From Streptomyces aurantiacus (GTDB lineage: Bacteria; Actinomycetota; Actinomycetes; Streptomycetales; Streptomycetaceae), in assembly GCF_027107535.1 (NCBI RefSeq), contig NZ_CP114283.1, positions 8,618,001-8,682,000 of the forward strand: a DNA stretch of 64,000 nt. Direction: 5' to 3'. The notes below the pieces were generated by a model. That model searched no databases. It saw only the letters and a program-made list of their open reading frames with translations, and had not been told where the DNA came from. The position numbers and the translations under genes are program-made. This document shows, piece after piece, positions 1-10,148 of the stretch (position 1 is the first letter of the stretch; each line of letters begins with the position of its first letter).

Positions 1-262
1 GCTCGCGGTCACGGACGAGGAGGTCGGCGACACGGCGCAGGAGGGCGGCCCGCTCCGTGACGGGCGTCCGTGGCCACGTTCCGTGGTCGAAGGCGTGCCG
101 GGCGGCCTCGACGGCTGCGTCGGTGTCCGGCACTCCGCCTTCGGAGACCGTGGCGAACGGCTTCGCGTCCGCCGGGTCGAGGATGTCCCGTGTGGCTCCT
201 GAGGCGGCCGCACGCCACTCTCCGCCCACATGAATCGTCTGCTGCGCCTGGTGTCCCGACAT
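1..262 (-). CDS. Aldehyde dehydrogenase, N-terminal part (cut by window edge)
   Basis: The gene reads leftwards from an ATG at 262 and leaves the window after about 87 residues. The visible part has the N-terminal layout of NAD(P)-dependent aldehyde dehydrogenases: an opening strand with GGEW, then DPAD, then a helix AAVEAARHAFDHGTWP, then RAALLRRVADLL. The NAD-binding core and catalytic cysteine lie outside, so the substrate cannot be read. These enzymes oxidise an aldehyde to its acid in the cytoplasm. It is divergent from the MarR-GNAT gene 226 bp away, whose regulator may control it. The family is clear; the subfamily (for example betaine aldehyde or phenylacetaldehyde type) is unknown. 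Confidence 0.85.
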   Translation of the reverse strand, partial: MSGHQAQQTIHVGGEWRAAASGATRDILDPADAKPFATVSEGGVPDTDAAVEAARHAFDHGTWPRTPVTERAALLRRVADLLVRDRE

Positions 263-466
263 GATCGGTGTTGCCTTCCGTTCCTGAGCGGTGCCCCTGT
301 GTCACACGCGTGTCACTCTCGGGGGCCGTGAGCACATGCCCCCAAGTCCGGAATGCATGCACACCTCGTGACGAGAAGTGCGCGGGATCACTGAAAAATC
401 AGTCGAAACAAGGCTAAAAACTGACAGACGACCGCTATGAATCAGTCCCATGGACACCTCGCTTTC

Positions 467-484
467 CTTTGACTAAAGTCAAAG
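467..484. promoter_or_regulatory. Palindromic operator candidate for the MarR-GNAT gene
   Basis: Two perfect 8-bp arms, CTTTGACT and AGTCAAAG, are separated by AA and end 4 bp before the ATG of the MarR-GNAT gene. The position overlaps the place where a ribosome binding site or transcript start would be. The form matches the TTGACT/AGTCAA type of site bound by MarR dimers, so autoregulation is likely. It could also act on the divergent aldehyde dehydrogenase gene. Confidence 0.6.
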
Positions 485-488
485 AACC

Positions 489-1376
489 ATGAGGCAAAAG
501 TCAGCGTCGGTGTCCGCGGCGCAGGTGAGGACCCTGCGGCGCTTCAACCGGTACTTCACCCGCCGGATCGGCGTGCTCGACGATCACTACCTCGGGCAGG
601 ACCGGCCGCTCGGTGAGGCCCGGCTGCTCTTCGAGATCGGGGCGGGGGCGTCACTGAAGGAGCTCAGAACCCGGCTCGGGCTGGATGCCGGGTATCTGAG
701 CCGGATGGTGCGCGCGCTTGAGAGGCAGGAACTCGTGCGGGTCACCGTGCACCCGGCGGACAGCAGGCTGCGACTCGCGGAGCTCACGGAGACCGGGCGG
801 GCGGAGCTCGCGGAGCAGAACAGACGGGCCGACGGGCTGGCCGAGGGCCTGCTCCGCGGGCTGAGCGCGGAGCAGCGCGGGCGGCTGACCGAGGCGGTCG
901 CGGTGGCCGAGCGGCTGCTGCGGCTGGCCGCCGTCGAGGTCAGGGCCGTGGACGCCGTGTCGGCGGACGCACGCGCCTGCCTGGCCGGGTTCGCCGCCGA
1001 ACTCGACGAGCGGTTCCCGGAGGGATACGACACGGCGGACCTCGTACCACCCGAGGAGATCGCCGTCCTCCTCGTCGCGTACGAGGAGGAGCGTGCCGTC
1101 GGCTGCGGGGCGCTGTGCGCGCTCGACGCCGGGACGGCCGAGATCCGGCACCTCTGGATCCATCCGGACGCCCGGGGACTCGGCCTCGGGCGCCGGCTGC
1201 TGACCGACCTGGAGCGCACGGCCGCGGGGCGCGGGCATCACGTCGTACGCCTCGACACGCACGCGGTCCTCACGGAGGCCGCGGCGATGTACCGCACGAG
1301 CGGGTACGCCGAGATTCCCGCGTACGACGACAACCCGCACGCCGGGTACTGGTTCGAGAAGCGGCTGCGCGGCTGA
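489..1376 (+). CDS. Bifunctional MarR-family regulator with GNAT acetyltransferase domain
   Basis: This 295-residue protein fuses two domains. Residues about 10-145 are a MarR winged helix-turn-helix: the recognition region is around SLKELRTRLGLDAGYLSRMVRALE and the wing around VHPADSRLRLAELTETG. Residues about 150-295 are a GNAT fold with the acetyl-CoA-binding motif A, LWIHPDARGLGLGRRLL (222-238). Fused MarR-GNAT proteins are common in actinobacteria, but their acetylation substrates are mostly unknown. The ATG at 489 sits just after a palindrome (467-484) that probably serves as its own operator, and no strong Shine-Dalgarno sequence is visible. It is divergent from an aldehyde dehydrogenase gene, a likely second target. 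Confidence 0.9.
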   Translation: MRQKSASVSAAQVRTLRRFNRYFTRRIGVLDDHYLGQDRPLGEARLLFEIGAGASLKELRTRLGLDAGYLSRMVRALERQELVRVTVHPADSRLRLAELTETGRAELAEQNRRADGLAEGLLRGLSAEQRGRLTEAVAVAERLLRLAAVEVRAVDAVSADARACLAGFAAELDERFPEGYDTADLVPPEEIAVLLVAYEEERAVGCGALCALDAGTAEIRHLWIHPDARGLGLGRRLLTDLERTAAGRGHHVVRLDTHAVLTEAAAMYRTSGYAEIPAYDDNPHAGYWFEKRLRG

Positions 1377-1406
1377 CCCGGGCCGCCGGGCGGTCGGCCC
1401 GACCCC

Positions 1407-1742
1407 CTACTCGGCCGAGCGCACCGCCTCCGCCTCCTTCGCCATCTGCACGGCCTGGAGGAGCGAGAGCCCCGGTGCCTCCCGGCGCAGCGCCTTGATC
1501 GCGTGGACGGAGTCGTACGAGTCCGTGATCCCGGCCGCCTCCATCCGCTCCCGCACCCAGCGGGCCCGCAGACCGGCGTCCGGAGTCGCGGCGGCCCGCT
1601 CGACGAGCGCCGCCGCCCGTTCCAGCCCGGGCCGCTCCTCCGGTGAGGCTTCCTCGAGCGCACGGCGAACGGCCGCGGCGATGACGTCGGCGTCCCGCAG
1701 GACGAGGACGTGAAGGTCTTGTTCCCTGGATCGTCCGAACAT
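1407..1742 (-). CDS. Small protein with ribosomal L7/L12 C-terminal-like segment
   Basis: A protein of 111 residues from the ATG at 1742. A TTG at 1778 would add 12 residues, but neither start has a good ribosome binding site. The N-terminal two thirds look helical and charged. Residues about 79-104 (VHAIKALRREAPGLSLLQAVQM) resemble the helix-turn-helix signature of the L7/L12 C-terminal domain, whose usual form is VIKxVRExTGLGLKEAK. In L7/L12 that surface recruits translation factors. This protein lacks the N-terminal dimerisation and hinge of true L7/L12, so it is a stand-alone relative of unknown role. It lies downstream of mdh, beyond a terminator. Confidence 0.6.
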   Translation of the reverse strand: MFGRSREQDLHVLVLRDADVIAAAVRRALEEASPEERPGLERAAALVERAAATPDAGLRARWVRERMEAAGITDSYDSVHAIKALRREAPGLSLLQAVQMAKEAEAVRSAE

Positions 1743-1937
1743 GGAGCCATGCTCGACGGGCGTCTCCCCGCGGAGCAAGGCAGTTGAGCAGTTTCTGAGC
1801 CGACGGCCCAGCCGTCCGCCCCGGCCTCACCGACCGGCTGATCCCTGTGCCACGGCAGTTCCGACTGGTTGCTCGACGCGACGGTGCACGCGCGCGTTCC
1901 TCGATCTGGCCGCACTCGTCGTCGGGGACGGAACGCA

Positions 1938-1967
1938 CTGATCCCCGGGCGGGCGCCCGGGGATCAG
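1938..1967 (-). terminator. Terminator after mdh
   Basis: A perfect 13-bp stem (CTGATCCCCGGGC and its complement) closes a 4-nt loop, 33 bp past the mdh stop codon. No T run follows, as is usual in Streptomyces. Confidence 0.75.
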
Positions 1968-1999
1968 CGGCAGAACGGTGTTCGGACGGCGAACGGTGC

Positions 2000-3610
<1,611 letters not shown>

Positions 3611-4837
3611 CTACTTCGTGCACCCCTCCTGGGCCCCCTGGATCGTGGCGCAGGCCTTGGCCTGGGTGGCGTTCTTCACCGCGACCATCGGGGTGTAGGC
3701 GTCGGTGTCCGTGTCGACCTCGGCGGTCTGGGCGGCAGCCGAGCCCGCCGAGATCCGGACCGTGTCACCGGGGCCGGCCGCCGTGATGCGGGCCCAGGCG
3801 GCGCCGCACGTCTCGCTGTAGCGGACCTCGACCTGGGCGGTGCCGACGACGGCCTTCTCGACGGTCTGCGCCAGCGTCCCGCCGCAGCCCATCTCCTCCG
3901 GGTCCTTGCCCGCGCAGTCCGCCCCGCTGCACTCCACACCGGCCGGCAGTTCCTTGCTCACTGTCGGGCTCGGCGTCGGCCTGGCCTCGTTCTTGTCCTT
4001 GCCGTCCCCGCCGGAGTTCGTGAGGAACACGGCCGCGGCTATCACCACGAGCGCGCCCACGACCCCCGCGAGGAACATGGTGAGCCGGCGCTTGCGCCGC
4101 TGCCCGTCGGGCGAACCGCCCGACTGCGGCCGCGCGTCCTGAGGCGGACCCCCGGCCGGACCGGAAGGACCCGCGGAACCGGACGGCCCGAAGGCTCCCG
4201 ACGGTCCGCGGCCGGAGGCACCGGCGCCCGAGGGCCCTGCGGCCCCGGACGATCCCGGAGGTGTGGCGACGACTCCCCACCCGCCACTACGCACACCCGT
4301 ACCGGCACCCGAGCCCGCGTCGCCGCCGGCACCGGCCCCGTAGGGCGACCTGCGCTCGTCGCCCTGCACCGGGCTCTGCGGCGGCACCGTGGGCGCCACG
4401 CCCGCGGGGCCCGCCACACCCGGCGTGGGCGCGGCCGTCGTGCTCCCCCCGGCGCGCGCCTGCTTGCCGTTCCGTCCCCCCTTGGCGGGAGTCGGTCCGA
4501 ACTCTCCGAGCGCGGCGCGCGCCTGGGAGATCCGGATCGCCTCCATGGTCATGTCGTGGCGTGCCTCCGAGCGGCTCCAGGCCCGCTCGGCCAGCTCCCA
4601 CATCGTCGTCAGATGGACGGGATTGGTCCCGGTCACCTCGGCCAACGCCACGATCGCGCCCTTGGGCGCGAGCAGCCGGCCGTTCAGATACCGCTCCCAG
4701 GACGTCTTGCTGTATCCGGTGCGGTCGGCCACGGCGGCGATACTCAGTCCGCCGCGGTCGACCAGTCGGCGCAGCTGACTGGCGAACTCCCTGACCTGCG
4801 GATCGAGTTCATCCGGCAAGGCCCTCCAACGAGGCAT
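3611..4837 (-). CDS. XRE-type DNA-binding protein with membrane anchor and external DUF2690 domain
   Basis: 408 residues from the ATG at 4837, which follows a strong GAGGGGGG ribosome binding site. Residues about 15-75 form an XRE helix-turn-helix (LSIAAVADRTGYSKTSWERY). A long Gly/Pro/Ala-rich linker follows. One membrane segment lies near 252-274 (MFLAGVVGALVVIAAAVFL, preceded by RKRR). The outside part of about 130 residues has six cysteines and the Trp/Arg pattern of DUF2690 (ETCGAAWARI). The layout suggests a one-component regulator that senses an envelope signal and acts on DNA, like CadC in principle. Its target is not visible; autoregulation is possible. It stands alone between terminators. 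Confidence 0.85.
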   Translation of the reverse strand: MPRWRALPDELDPQVREFASQLRRLVDRGGLSIAAVADRTGYSKTSWERYLNGRLLAPKGAIVALAEVTGTNPVHLTTMWELAERAWSRSEARHDMTMEAIRISQARAALGEFGPTPAKGGRNGKQARAGGSTTAAPTPGVAGPAGVAPTVPPQSPVQGDERRSPYGAGAGGDAGSGAGTGVRSGGWGVVATPPGSSGAAGPSGAGASGRGPSGAFGPSGSAGPSGPAGGPPQDARPQSGGSPDGQRRKRRLTMFLAGVVGALVVIAAAVFLTNSGGDGKDKNEARPTPSPTVSKELPAGVECSGADCAGKDPEEMGCGGTLAQTVEKAVVGTAQVEVRYSETCGAAWARITAAGPGDTVRISAGSAAAQTAEVDTDTDAYTPMVAVKNATQAKACATIQGAQEGCTK

Positions 4838-5350
4838 TGCTACCCCCCTCTTTCCCCCGTACGTGCTGGCTTTTCCCGCGCGTGAAGCCCTCTGCCGAGT
4901 CCCCGCTCTGGCTACCCACAGGGATGCGACCAGGCAGGATCTCAGTTCCCGGGATGGGGGCGCACGGGAGCATTCGGGCCTGTGGGCATGCACCGTCGCA
5001 TGCCCCTCGGTCTGCGGTCCAGTGTCCCACCGACTTCCCCGCCCGGCCGACGAGATCTCCCGGCCCGCGCACGGGACGTCCCGGAGAGTCCCGTTTGCCC
5101 ACGTTATCCGCGGTGTCGGGGGTGATCACCGTACATCCCCGAACTTGTCAACACATCGACACGCAGGGAACACATGTGCCATCTCACGCGTCACTCTCGG
5201 CCTGCCGGTTCCCGGGGGCGCGTGCGGCATGACACACGCCCCGCAGCGCGCGCCGGTTCGTGCGGGACGCACCGGAACCGTCACCTCCGTGCCACAGGGA
5301 ACTGACAGGTATTGAACCGCTGTCGGCACTTCCGTGACCCTGGGTTCCAG
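4838..5350. other. Intergenic region upstream of the XRE/DUF2690 gene
   Basis: About 510 bp without a convincing gene. It should hold the leftward promoter of the XRE/DUF2690 gene. Somewhat AT-richer patches lie around 5090-5180. No repeat or RNA element was recognised. Confidence 0.5.
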
Positions 5351-5390
5351 GCGGCGCCCGCCCTCGCTCGGGGGAGAGGACGGGCGCCGC
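5351..5390 (-). terminator. Terminator after the DUF3017 gene
   Basis: Perfect 10-bp arms GCGGCGCCCG and CGGGCGCCGC enclose a 20-nt loop, 46 bp past the DUF3017 stop codon. Confidence 0.65.
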
Positions 5391-5435
5391 TCTCATGGAC
5401 CGGGCCGCTGCCGGGCACCTGCCGTGCGCCCGCCG

Positions 5436-6173
5436 CTAGGTCCTGATCGTGAAGTGGAGCGTGTCGTCCAGGAACGGGAGCTCCAGCCAGGGGTTGGGCT
5501 GCGCCATCATCGCGAGGAGCGCGATCGTGACACCGAGGACGCCGTACGTGACGAGGTCCGTGAACCGCGAGCGGACGGCGAGCATGCCCACGTCGGGCAG
5601 CATCCAGCGCATCGCGGCGCCCACGAGCAGGGCGACGCCGACCAGCAGGGTGCCGACCTTGAACTGGTCGAGCGCGGTCAGCAGCAGACCGAGTCCGACC
5701 AGGCCGGTGACCGCCAGGATCGGCCACTGACGTGCGGGCGCGGGTGCGTCACGGGGGGCCGCCCTGCCGCCGCCCTCGGGCCGCGCGGTGTCCCGCGTGA
5801 AGAGCGGGAAGCGCCGCGTGACACGCCGGGGCTCCCCGTCGGGGCCGGGCGCGCTGACGGCGTCGCGGACGGTGAGCTCCCCGTCCTGCACGAGGGGCTC
5901 GGCAGAATCCTCGGCTCCGGCCTCCGGCTCCGGGTCCGACTCCTCCCTTTCCGGCTGGACGGCGCCGGGCTCCGAGTCACTCGTACGTGCGGTGCCGCCC
6001 TCGCCCCGGACCTCACTCGCCACGGACGTCTCGTTCGCGCCGGAAGCGGCGCCTTCACGTGAAGCCTCGCTCCCGCCGGAAGCCGTGCCCTCGTCCGCAG
6101 CCTCGCCCTCGGTCGAGGTCGAAGCCGAGGCCGCCCGGCGTGCCGGGGTCTCCGGCCCGTGCTCAGCCGGCAC
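5436..6173 (-). CDS. DUF3017 membrane protein downstream of folD
   Basis: 245 residues from the GTG at 6173, overlapping the end of folD by 11 bp, which suggests coupled translation. The first 150 residues are acidic and low in complexity (repeated Glu/Ser/Ala/Gly). The last 95 form the DUF3017 domain with three predicted membrane segments: [37 protein letters not shown] and [17 protein letters not shown]. Proteins of this family are commonly found beside folD in Streptomyces. No function is known. The disordered N-terminus is much longer than the conserved domain and may be variable. Confidence 0.85.
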   Translation of the reverse strand: MPAEHGPETPARRAASASTSTEGEAADEGTASGGSEASREGAASGANETSVASEVRGEGGTARTSDSEPGAVQPEREESDPEPEAGAEDSAEPLVQDGELTVRDAVSAPGPDGEPRRVTRRFPLFTRDTARPEGGGRAAPRDAPAPARQWPILAVTGLVGLGLLLTALDQFKVGTLLVGVALLVGAAMRWMLPDVGMLAVRSRFTDLVTYGVLGVTIALLAMMAQPNPWLELPFLDDTLHFTIRT

Positions 6174-7017
6174 TGCGTTCCGCCGCCTCGACCACGTTGA
6201 CGAGAAGCTGGGCGCGGGTCATCGGGCCCACTCCGCCAGGGTTGGGCGAGATCCACGCGGCGACCTCGGCCACGCCGGGGTGCACGTCGCCGACGATCTT
6301 GCCCTCGGCGCTGCGGGAGACACCGACGTCGAGGACGGCCGCCCCCGGCTTCACGTCCTCCGGGCGGATCAGGTGCGCGGAGCCCGCCGCGGCGACGATG
6401 ATGTCGGCCCGGCGCAGGTGCGAGGCCAGGTCACGCGTACCGGTGTGGCACTGCGTCACCGTCGCGTTCTCCGAGCGCCGCGTGAGCAGCAGCGGCATCG
6501 GCCGGCCGATCGTGACACCACGGCCGACGACCACGACCTCCGCGCCCTTGATCTCCACGCCGTACTGACGCAGGAGGGTGAGGACGCCGTTCGGAGTGCA
6601 GGGCAGCGGGGCCGGCTCATTCAGGACGAGGCGGCCGAGGTTCATCGGGTGGAGCCCGTCCGCGTCCTTGTCCGGGTCCATCAGTTCGAGGATGCGGTTC
6701 TCGTCGATGCCCTTGGGAAGCGGCAGCTGGACGATGTAACCGGTGCAGGACGGGTCCTCGTTGAGTTCACGGACGACCGCCTCGATCTCCTCCTGCGTGG
6801 CGGTCGAGGGCAGTTCGCGCTGGATGGAGGCGATGCCCACCTGCGCGCAGTCGCGGTGCTTGCCCGCGACGTACTTCTGGCTGCCGGGATCGTCGCCCAC
6901 CAGGACGGTGCCGAGGCCGGGCGTGATGCCCTTCTCCCTCAGGGCCGCCACGCGGACGGTCAGATCGGACTTGATCGCGGCTGCGGTGGCCTTGCCATCG
7001 AGAATCTGGGCGGTCAT
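6163..7017 (-). CDS. folD: Bifunctional methylene-THF dehydrogenase / methenyl-THF cyclohydrolase
   Basis: 284 residues. FolD converts 5,10-methylene-THF to 10-formyl-THF in two NADP-linked steps, supplying formyl groups for purine synthesis; purN and purH lie about 4 kb away and use them. Visible signatures are the catalytic lysine region near YVAGKHRDC, the family motif [10 protein letters not shown], and the nucleotide-binding turn [12 protein letters not shown], where GRS is more usual than GRG. The end, [20 protein letters not shown], is typical. The ATG at 7017 has GAGGA upstream; extending the frame further left would add an untypical tail. DUF3017 follows with an 11-bp overlap. Confidence 0.97.
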   Translation of the reverse strand: MTAQILDGKATAAAIKSDLTVRVAALREKGITPGLGTVLVGDDPGSQKYVAGKHRDCAQVGIASIQRELPSTATQEEIEAVVRELNEDPSCTGYIVQLPLPKGIDENRILELMDPDKDADGLHPMNLGRLVLNEPAPLPCTPNGVLTLLRQYGVEIKGAEVVVVGRGVTIGRPMPLLLTRRSENATVTQCHTGTRDLASHLRRADIIVAAAGSAHLIRPEDVKPGAAVLDVGVSRSAEGKIVGDVHPGVAEVAAWISPNPGGVGPMTRAQLLVNVVEAAERSAG

Positions 7018-7298
7018 GTGCCCATCCTCGCGGATGACGGGGTCCCGGTTCCAATCCGGCCCCCCGCGGCCTCCTCCCGACGCCCCGCCCCGGCTCTCCG
7101 TGCCGCTTCGGCCCTGATCGGCGATGTTGCACTTGCACAACACACGCGGTATCCGGCTGGACAAATAAGTGGGGCGTTAAGGACGATGAACACACAGTGC
7201 CGCGGACAGTACCGGGGGGACGAACCGCATCTGTTGAACTTTCCTCCGAAATGTGCCGCGTCGTCCCCGCACTTACGCAACGACGGAGGAAAGACGCC

Positions 7299-7916
7299 AT
7301 GAGTTTCGGCGATCCGAACAACCCCTACGGTCCGCCGCCGCAGGGTCAGCAGCCCGGCTATCCGCCCCAGCCGCCCCAGGGCCAGCCGGGCTACGGCTAC
7401 CCGCAGGGCGCCCCGCCGCAGCAGCCCGGCTACGGCTACCCGCAGCAGCCGGCGTACCCCGGCTACCCGGGCGGGAACCACATGCCGGTGGAGATGCCGG
7501 GTCTGATGAAGACCGCGCGCGTCCTGCTGTTCATCCTGTCCGGATTCCAGATCCTGTTCGGCATCTTCACGGGCATCGCCGTCGGCGCCGCCCAGGACTT
7601 GTCGAATGGCGTCGGCAGCGGTGACGCGACCGACGGCCTCGCCGGGCTGGGCTTCGCCTTCGCGGCGTTCCTGGTGGGCGTGGGCGCCCTGTCGATCTTC
7701 CTGGGCGTCAAGTTCAAGAACGGCGGCAGCGGCATCCGCGTCACGACGATCGTGTACGCGTCGCTGATGATCCTCGGCGGTCTCGTCAACACCGTTCAGG
7801 GCGGGGGCGGCTCGGTCACGTTCGGAGGCCTCATCTCACTCGCCATGGCCGGCATCATCCTCGCCTCGATGGTGAACGGCGCGGCCACCGCCTGGTTCAA
7901 CCGCCCCCGGTACTGA
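7299..7916 (+). CDS. Proline-rich four-helix membrane protein
   Basis: 205 residues from the ATG at 7299, preceded by GGAGGAA. The first 65 residues are a cytoplasmic-type tail rich in Gly, Pro, Tyr and Gln with repeated QPGYGYP. Four hydrophobic segments follow, around VLLFILSGFQILFGIFTGI, GFAFAAFLVGVGALSIFLGV, VTTIVYASLMILGGLV and GGLISLAMAGIILASMV. Such tails are common on small Streptomyces membrane proteins, but I recognise no named function. It is divergent from folD. Confidence 0.8.
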   Translation: MSFGDPNNPYGPPPQGQQPGYPPQPPQGQPGYGYPQGAPPQQPGYGYPQQPAYPGYPGGNHMPVEMPGLMKTARVLLFILSGFQILFGIFTGIAVGAAQDLSNGVGSGDATDGLAGLGFAFAAFLVGVGALSIFLGVKFKNGGSGIRVTTIVYASLMILGGLVNTVQGGGGSVTFGGLISLAMAGIILASMVNGAATAWFNRPRY

Positions 7917-8219
7917 CCTCGGGCAACGGCGCGTTCGCGCCGCTCACGCCATGGGCCGTGTTTCACCCCGCCGAGGGGGACACGGCCCTGCCGCGTTTCC
8001 GTACCCCCGACCCCGTGACCGGGTACGGCGGCCGGCCCGGGCCCGACCCGTGGCGCCGCCGCGACATGTACCCGGCAAGTCCCCTTGCGCCGGCCTCCGT
8101 TGCCGTACGTCCGAGACACCTGCGGGACGCACGAGGCCGCGATAGCCTCATGCCAACTGGGGTGGCCGAACAGCAGTTTGGGAAACACGGCTGCGAATGA
8201 AGAGCGCATCGGGGGACCC

Positions 8220-10061
8220 GTGTCGGACGAGCAGCGCACGCCACCGCAGTCTCCTGTGCCCGGTGACACCCCGCTGAAGCGGCTTGGCGCCACCCCGCTG
8301 GGATCGGCGGACCCGGGAGTCATCGGTCCGTACACACCGCTGGGACGGCTCGGCAGCGGCGGGATGGGCCGGGTCTATCTGGCGCGTCCCGTCGACGGCG
8401 GCTCCGGGCTCGCCGCGGTCAAGGTGATCAGACCCGAGTACGCGGAGGACCCCGACTTCCGGCGGCGGTTCGAGCGCGAGGCCACCATGCACACCCGGGT
8501 CGGCACACCGTACGCGCCGGAACTGCTGGACGCCGGGTTCCAGGACGAGCTGCTGTGGATGGCCACCGAGTACTTACCCGGGCTCAGCCTCACGGACGCG
8601 GTGCGCGAGTGCGGCGTACTCGAACCGGCCGGACTGTGGCGCCTCGTGGCGGAGCTCGGCCGGGCCCTGTCCGTGCTGGACGCGACCGGGATCGTGCACC
8701 GGGACCTCAAGCCGTCCAACGTGATCCTGTCCGGACAGGGCGCACACGTGATCGACTTCGGCATCTCGCAGGCCCTCGACAGCAGCTCTATCACCACGAC
8801 CGGCAACCGTGTCGGTACTCCCGCCTTCATGGCCCCCGAGTACCTGAGGGAGGGTCGTTGCGACAGCGCCTCGGACGTCTTCTCGCTCGCGGGCACGCTG
8901 ATCTACGCCGCCACGGGAACCGCGCCGTTCGGCAACGGCACGGGCGTGGACGTCATGCACCGCGTCGCGTTCGAGGAACCCAAGCCCGAACTCATGGAGA
9001 AGCTCGCCGCGGCGGACGCCTCGGTGGCCGAGTTGCTCTCCGCATGCCTGGCCAAGAACCCCGCCGGGCGACCCACCCCGCACCAACTGGTCGAGGCGAC
9101 CGCGGCACACCCTCGTACACCGTCGTGGCAGGAACCGCTGGAGTCCCGGCTGCTCGCGCGGCGCCAGGCCTGCGACGCACTGCGGCACGCCTCCGCCGGG
9201 CAGAGCGTCCACGTCCACACGCCCGCGCGGCGGGTGGACCCGCCCGCCCCGGGTCCGGCCCTCGGGCCGCCCGCCCCGGGCACGCACGATTCACCGATGC
9301 CACCGGGCCGGTACGCTCCGCCGGCGGTCGCCGTACCCGACGGTCCGCCCGCGCTCGCGGACGGTCGTCCACCGGCCGCCAAACCCGGCATCCCGGCCGC
9401 CGGACGCGACAGAAAGAAGGCGTACTTCGCCGTCGTCGCGGGTCTCGCCGTGTGCGCCGTCGCCGTGAGCGCCTTTCTGCTCACCCGTCCGCCCTCCGAC
9501 CGGGCAGCCTCCCCGTCGCCGACGGCCACCGGGACCACCGCCGCCGATGAAGGGGCGCGGGTTCCGCTGCCCGGTTCGGCCGACGGAACCTCCGCCTCTC
9601 CCCGCGGCGAGAAGGACGAGGCCGAGAAGAAGGACGCGGAGCAGGCGACCGAGGCGAAAGGTTCCGGCGGGTCCGCGTCCGGGGCCGCCGGTGGCACAGG
9701 TGACGCCGGGGGCACGCCCACGGACGCGGCGACCACGGAGTCCGGCGGCGGCAGCGGCGGCACCACTGCGAGCCCTTCCCCGGCCGACACCACCGCCGGG
9801 ACGGCCACACCGGCCTGGATCTCCGAGTGCACGTACTACTCCGGCAGCGAGCTCACGCGCCGCGGTGACGAGAACGAGCGGGTGACGCAGGTGCAGTGCA
9901 TGCTCACCCGGCGCGGCTACAGCACCGGGGCCGCCGGGGTGGACGGCCGGTACGGCAAGGACACGGTGAGCGCGGTCAAGGCGTTCCAGCGCGACAAGGG
10001 ACTGTCCCCCGACGGCAAGGTCGGCTCCGACACCTGGACGGCGTTGCGCAGTTCGACATGA
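8220..10061 (+). CDS. Ser/Thr protein kinase with extracellular peptidoglycan-binding domain
   Basis: 613 residues from the GTG at 8220 (GGGGGA just upstream); earlier in-frame starts give an untypical leader. The kinase domain spans about 36-295: glycine loop GSGGMG, Lys68, HRDLKPSN (160-167), DFG (179-181) and APE. A Pro-rich linker leads to one membrane segment (about 401-423, AYFAVVAGLAVCAVAVSAF). Outside comes a Thr/Ser/Gly-rich spacer, then a PG_binding_1 domain (about 535-613, ending AVKAFQRDKGLSPDGKVGSDTWTAL). It probably reads wall state, replacing the PASTA repeats of PknB. Leu119 is encoded by TTA (8574-8576), so translation should depend on the bldA tRNA. Confidence 0.93.
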   Translation: MSDEQRTPPQSPVPGDTPLKRLGATPLGSADPGVIGPYTPLGRLGSGGMGRVYLARPVDGGSGLAAVKVIRPEYAEDPDFRRRFEREATMHTRVGTPYAPELLDAGFQDELLWMATEYLPGLSLTDAVRECGVLEPAGLWRLVAELGRALSVLDATGIVHRDLKPSNVILSGQGAHVIDFGISQALDSSSITTTGNRVGTPAFMAPEYLREGRCDSASDVFSLAGTLIYAATGTAPFGNGTGVDVMHRVAFEEPKPELMEKLAAADASVAELLSACLAKNPAGRPTPHQLVEATAAHPRTPSWQEPLESRLLARRQACDALRHASAGQSVHVHTPARRVDPPAPGPALGPPAPGTHDSPMPPGRYAPPAVAVPDGPPALADGRPPAAKPGIPAAGRDRKKAYFAVVAGLAVCAVAVSAFLLTRPPSDRAASPSPTATGTTAADEGARVPLPGSADGTSASPRGEKDEAEKKDAEQATEAKGSGGSASGAAGGTGDAGGTPTDAATTESGGGSGGTTASPSPADTTAGTATPAWISECTYYSGSELTRRGDENERVTQVQCMLTRRGYSTGAAGVDGRYGKDTVSAVKAFQRDKGLSPDGKVGSDTWTALRSST

Positions 10062-10074
10062 CGGCGGCACGAGA

Positions 10075-10111
10075 AAGCCCGGCCGTGCGCGGAAACGCAC
10101 CGGCCGGGCTT
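10075..10111. terminator. Bidirectional terminator between kinase and purH
   Basis: An 11-bp stem (AAGCCCGGCCG with CGGCCGGGCTT), extended by a further short helix inside. It serves the two converging genes, with As on one side and Ts on the other. Confidence 0.8.
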
Positions 10112-10148
10112 CCTCAGGCGGGCAGTCGAGCGGTCGAGCGGACGGGTC

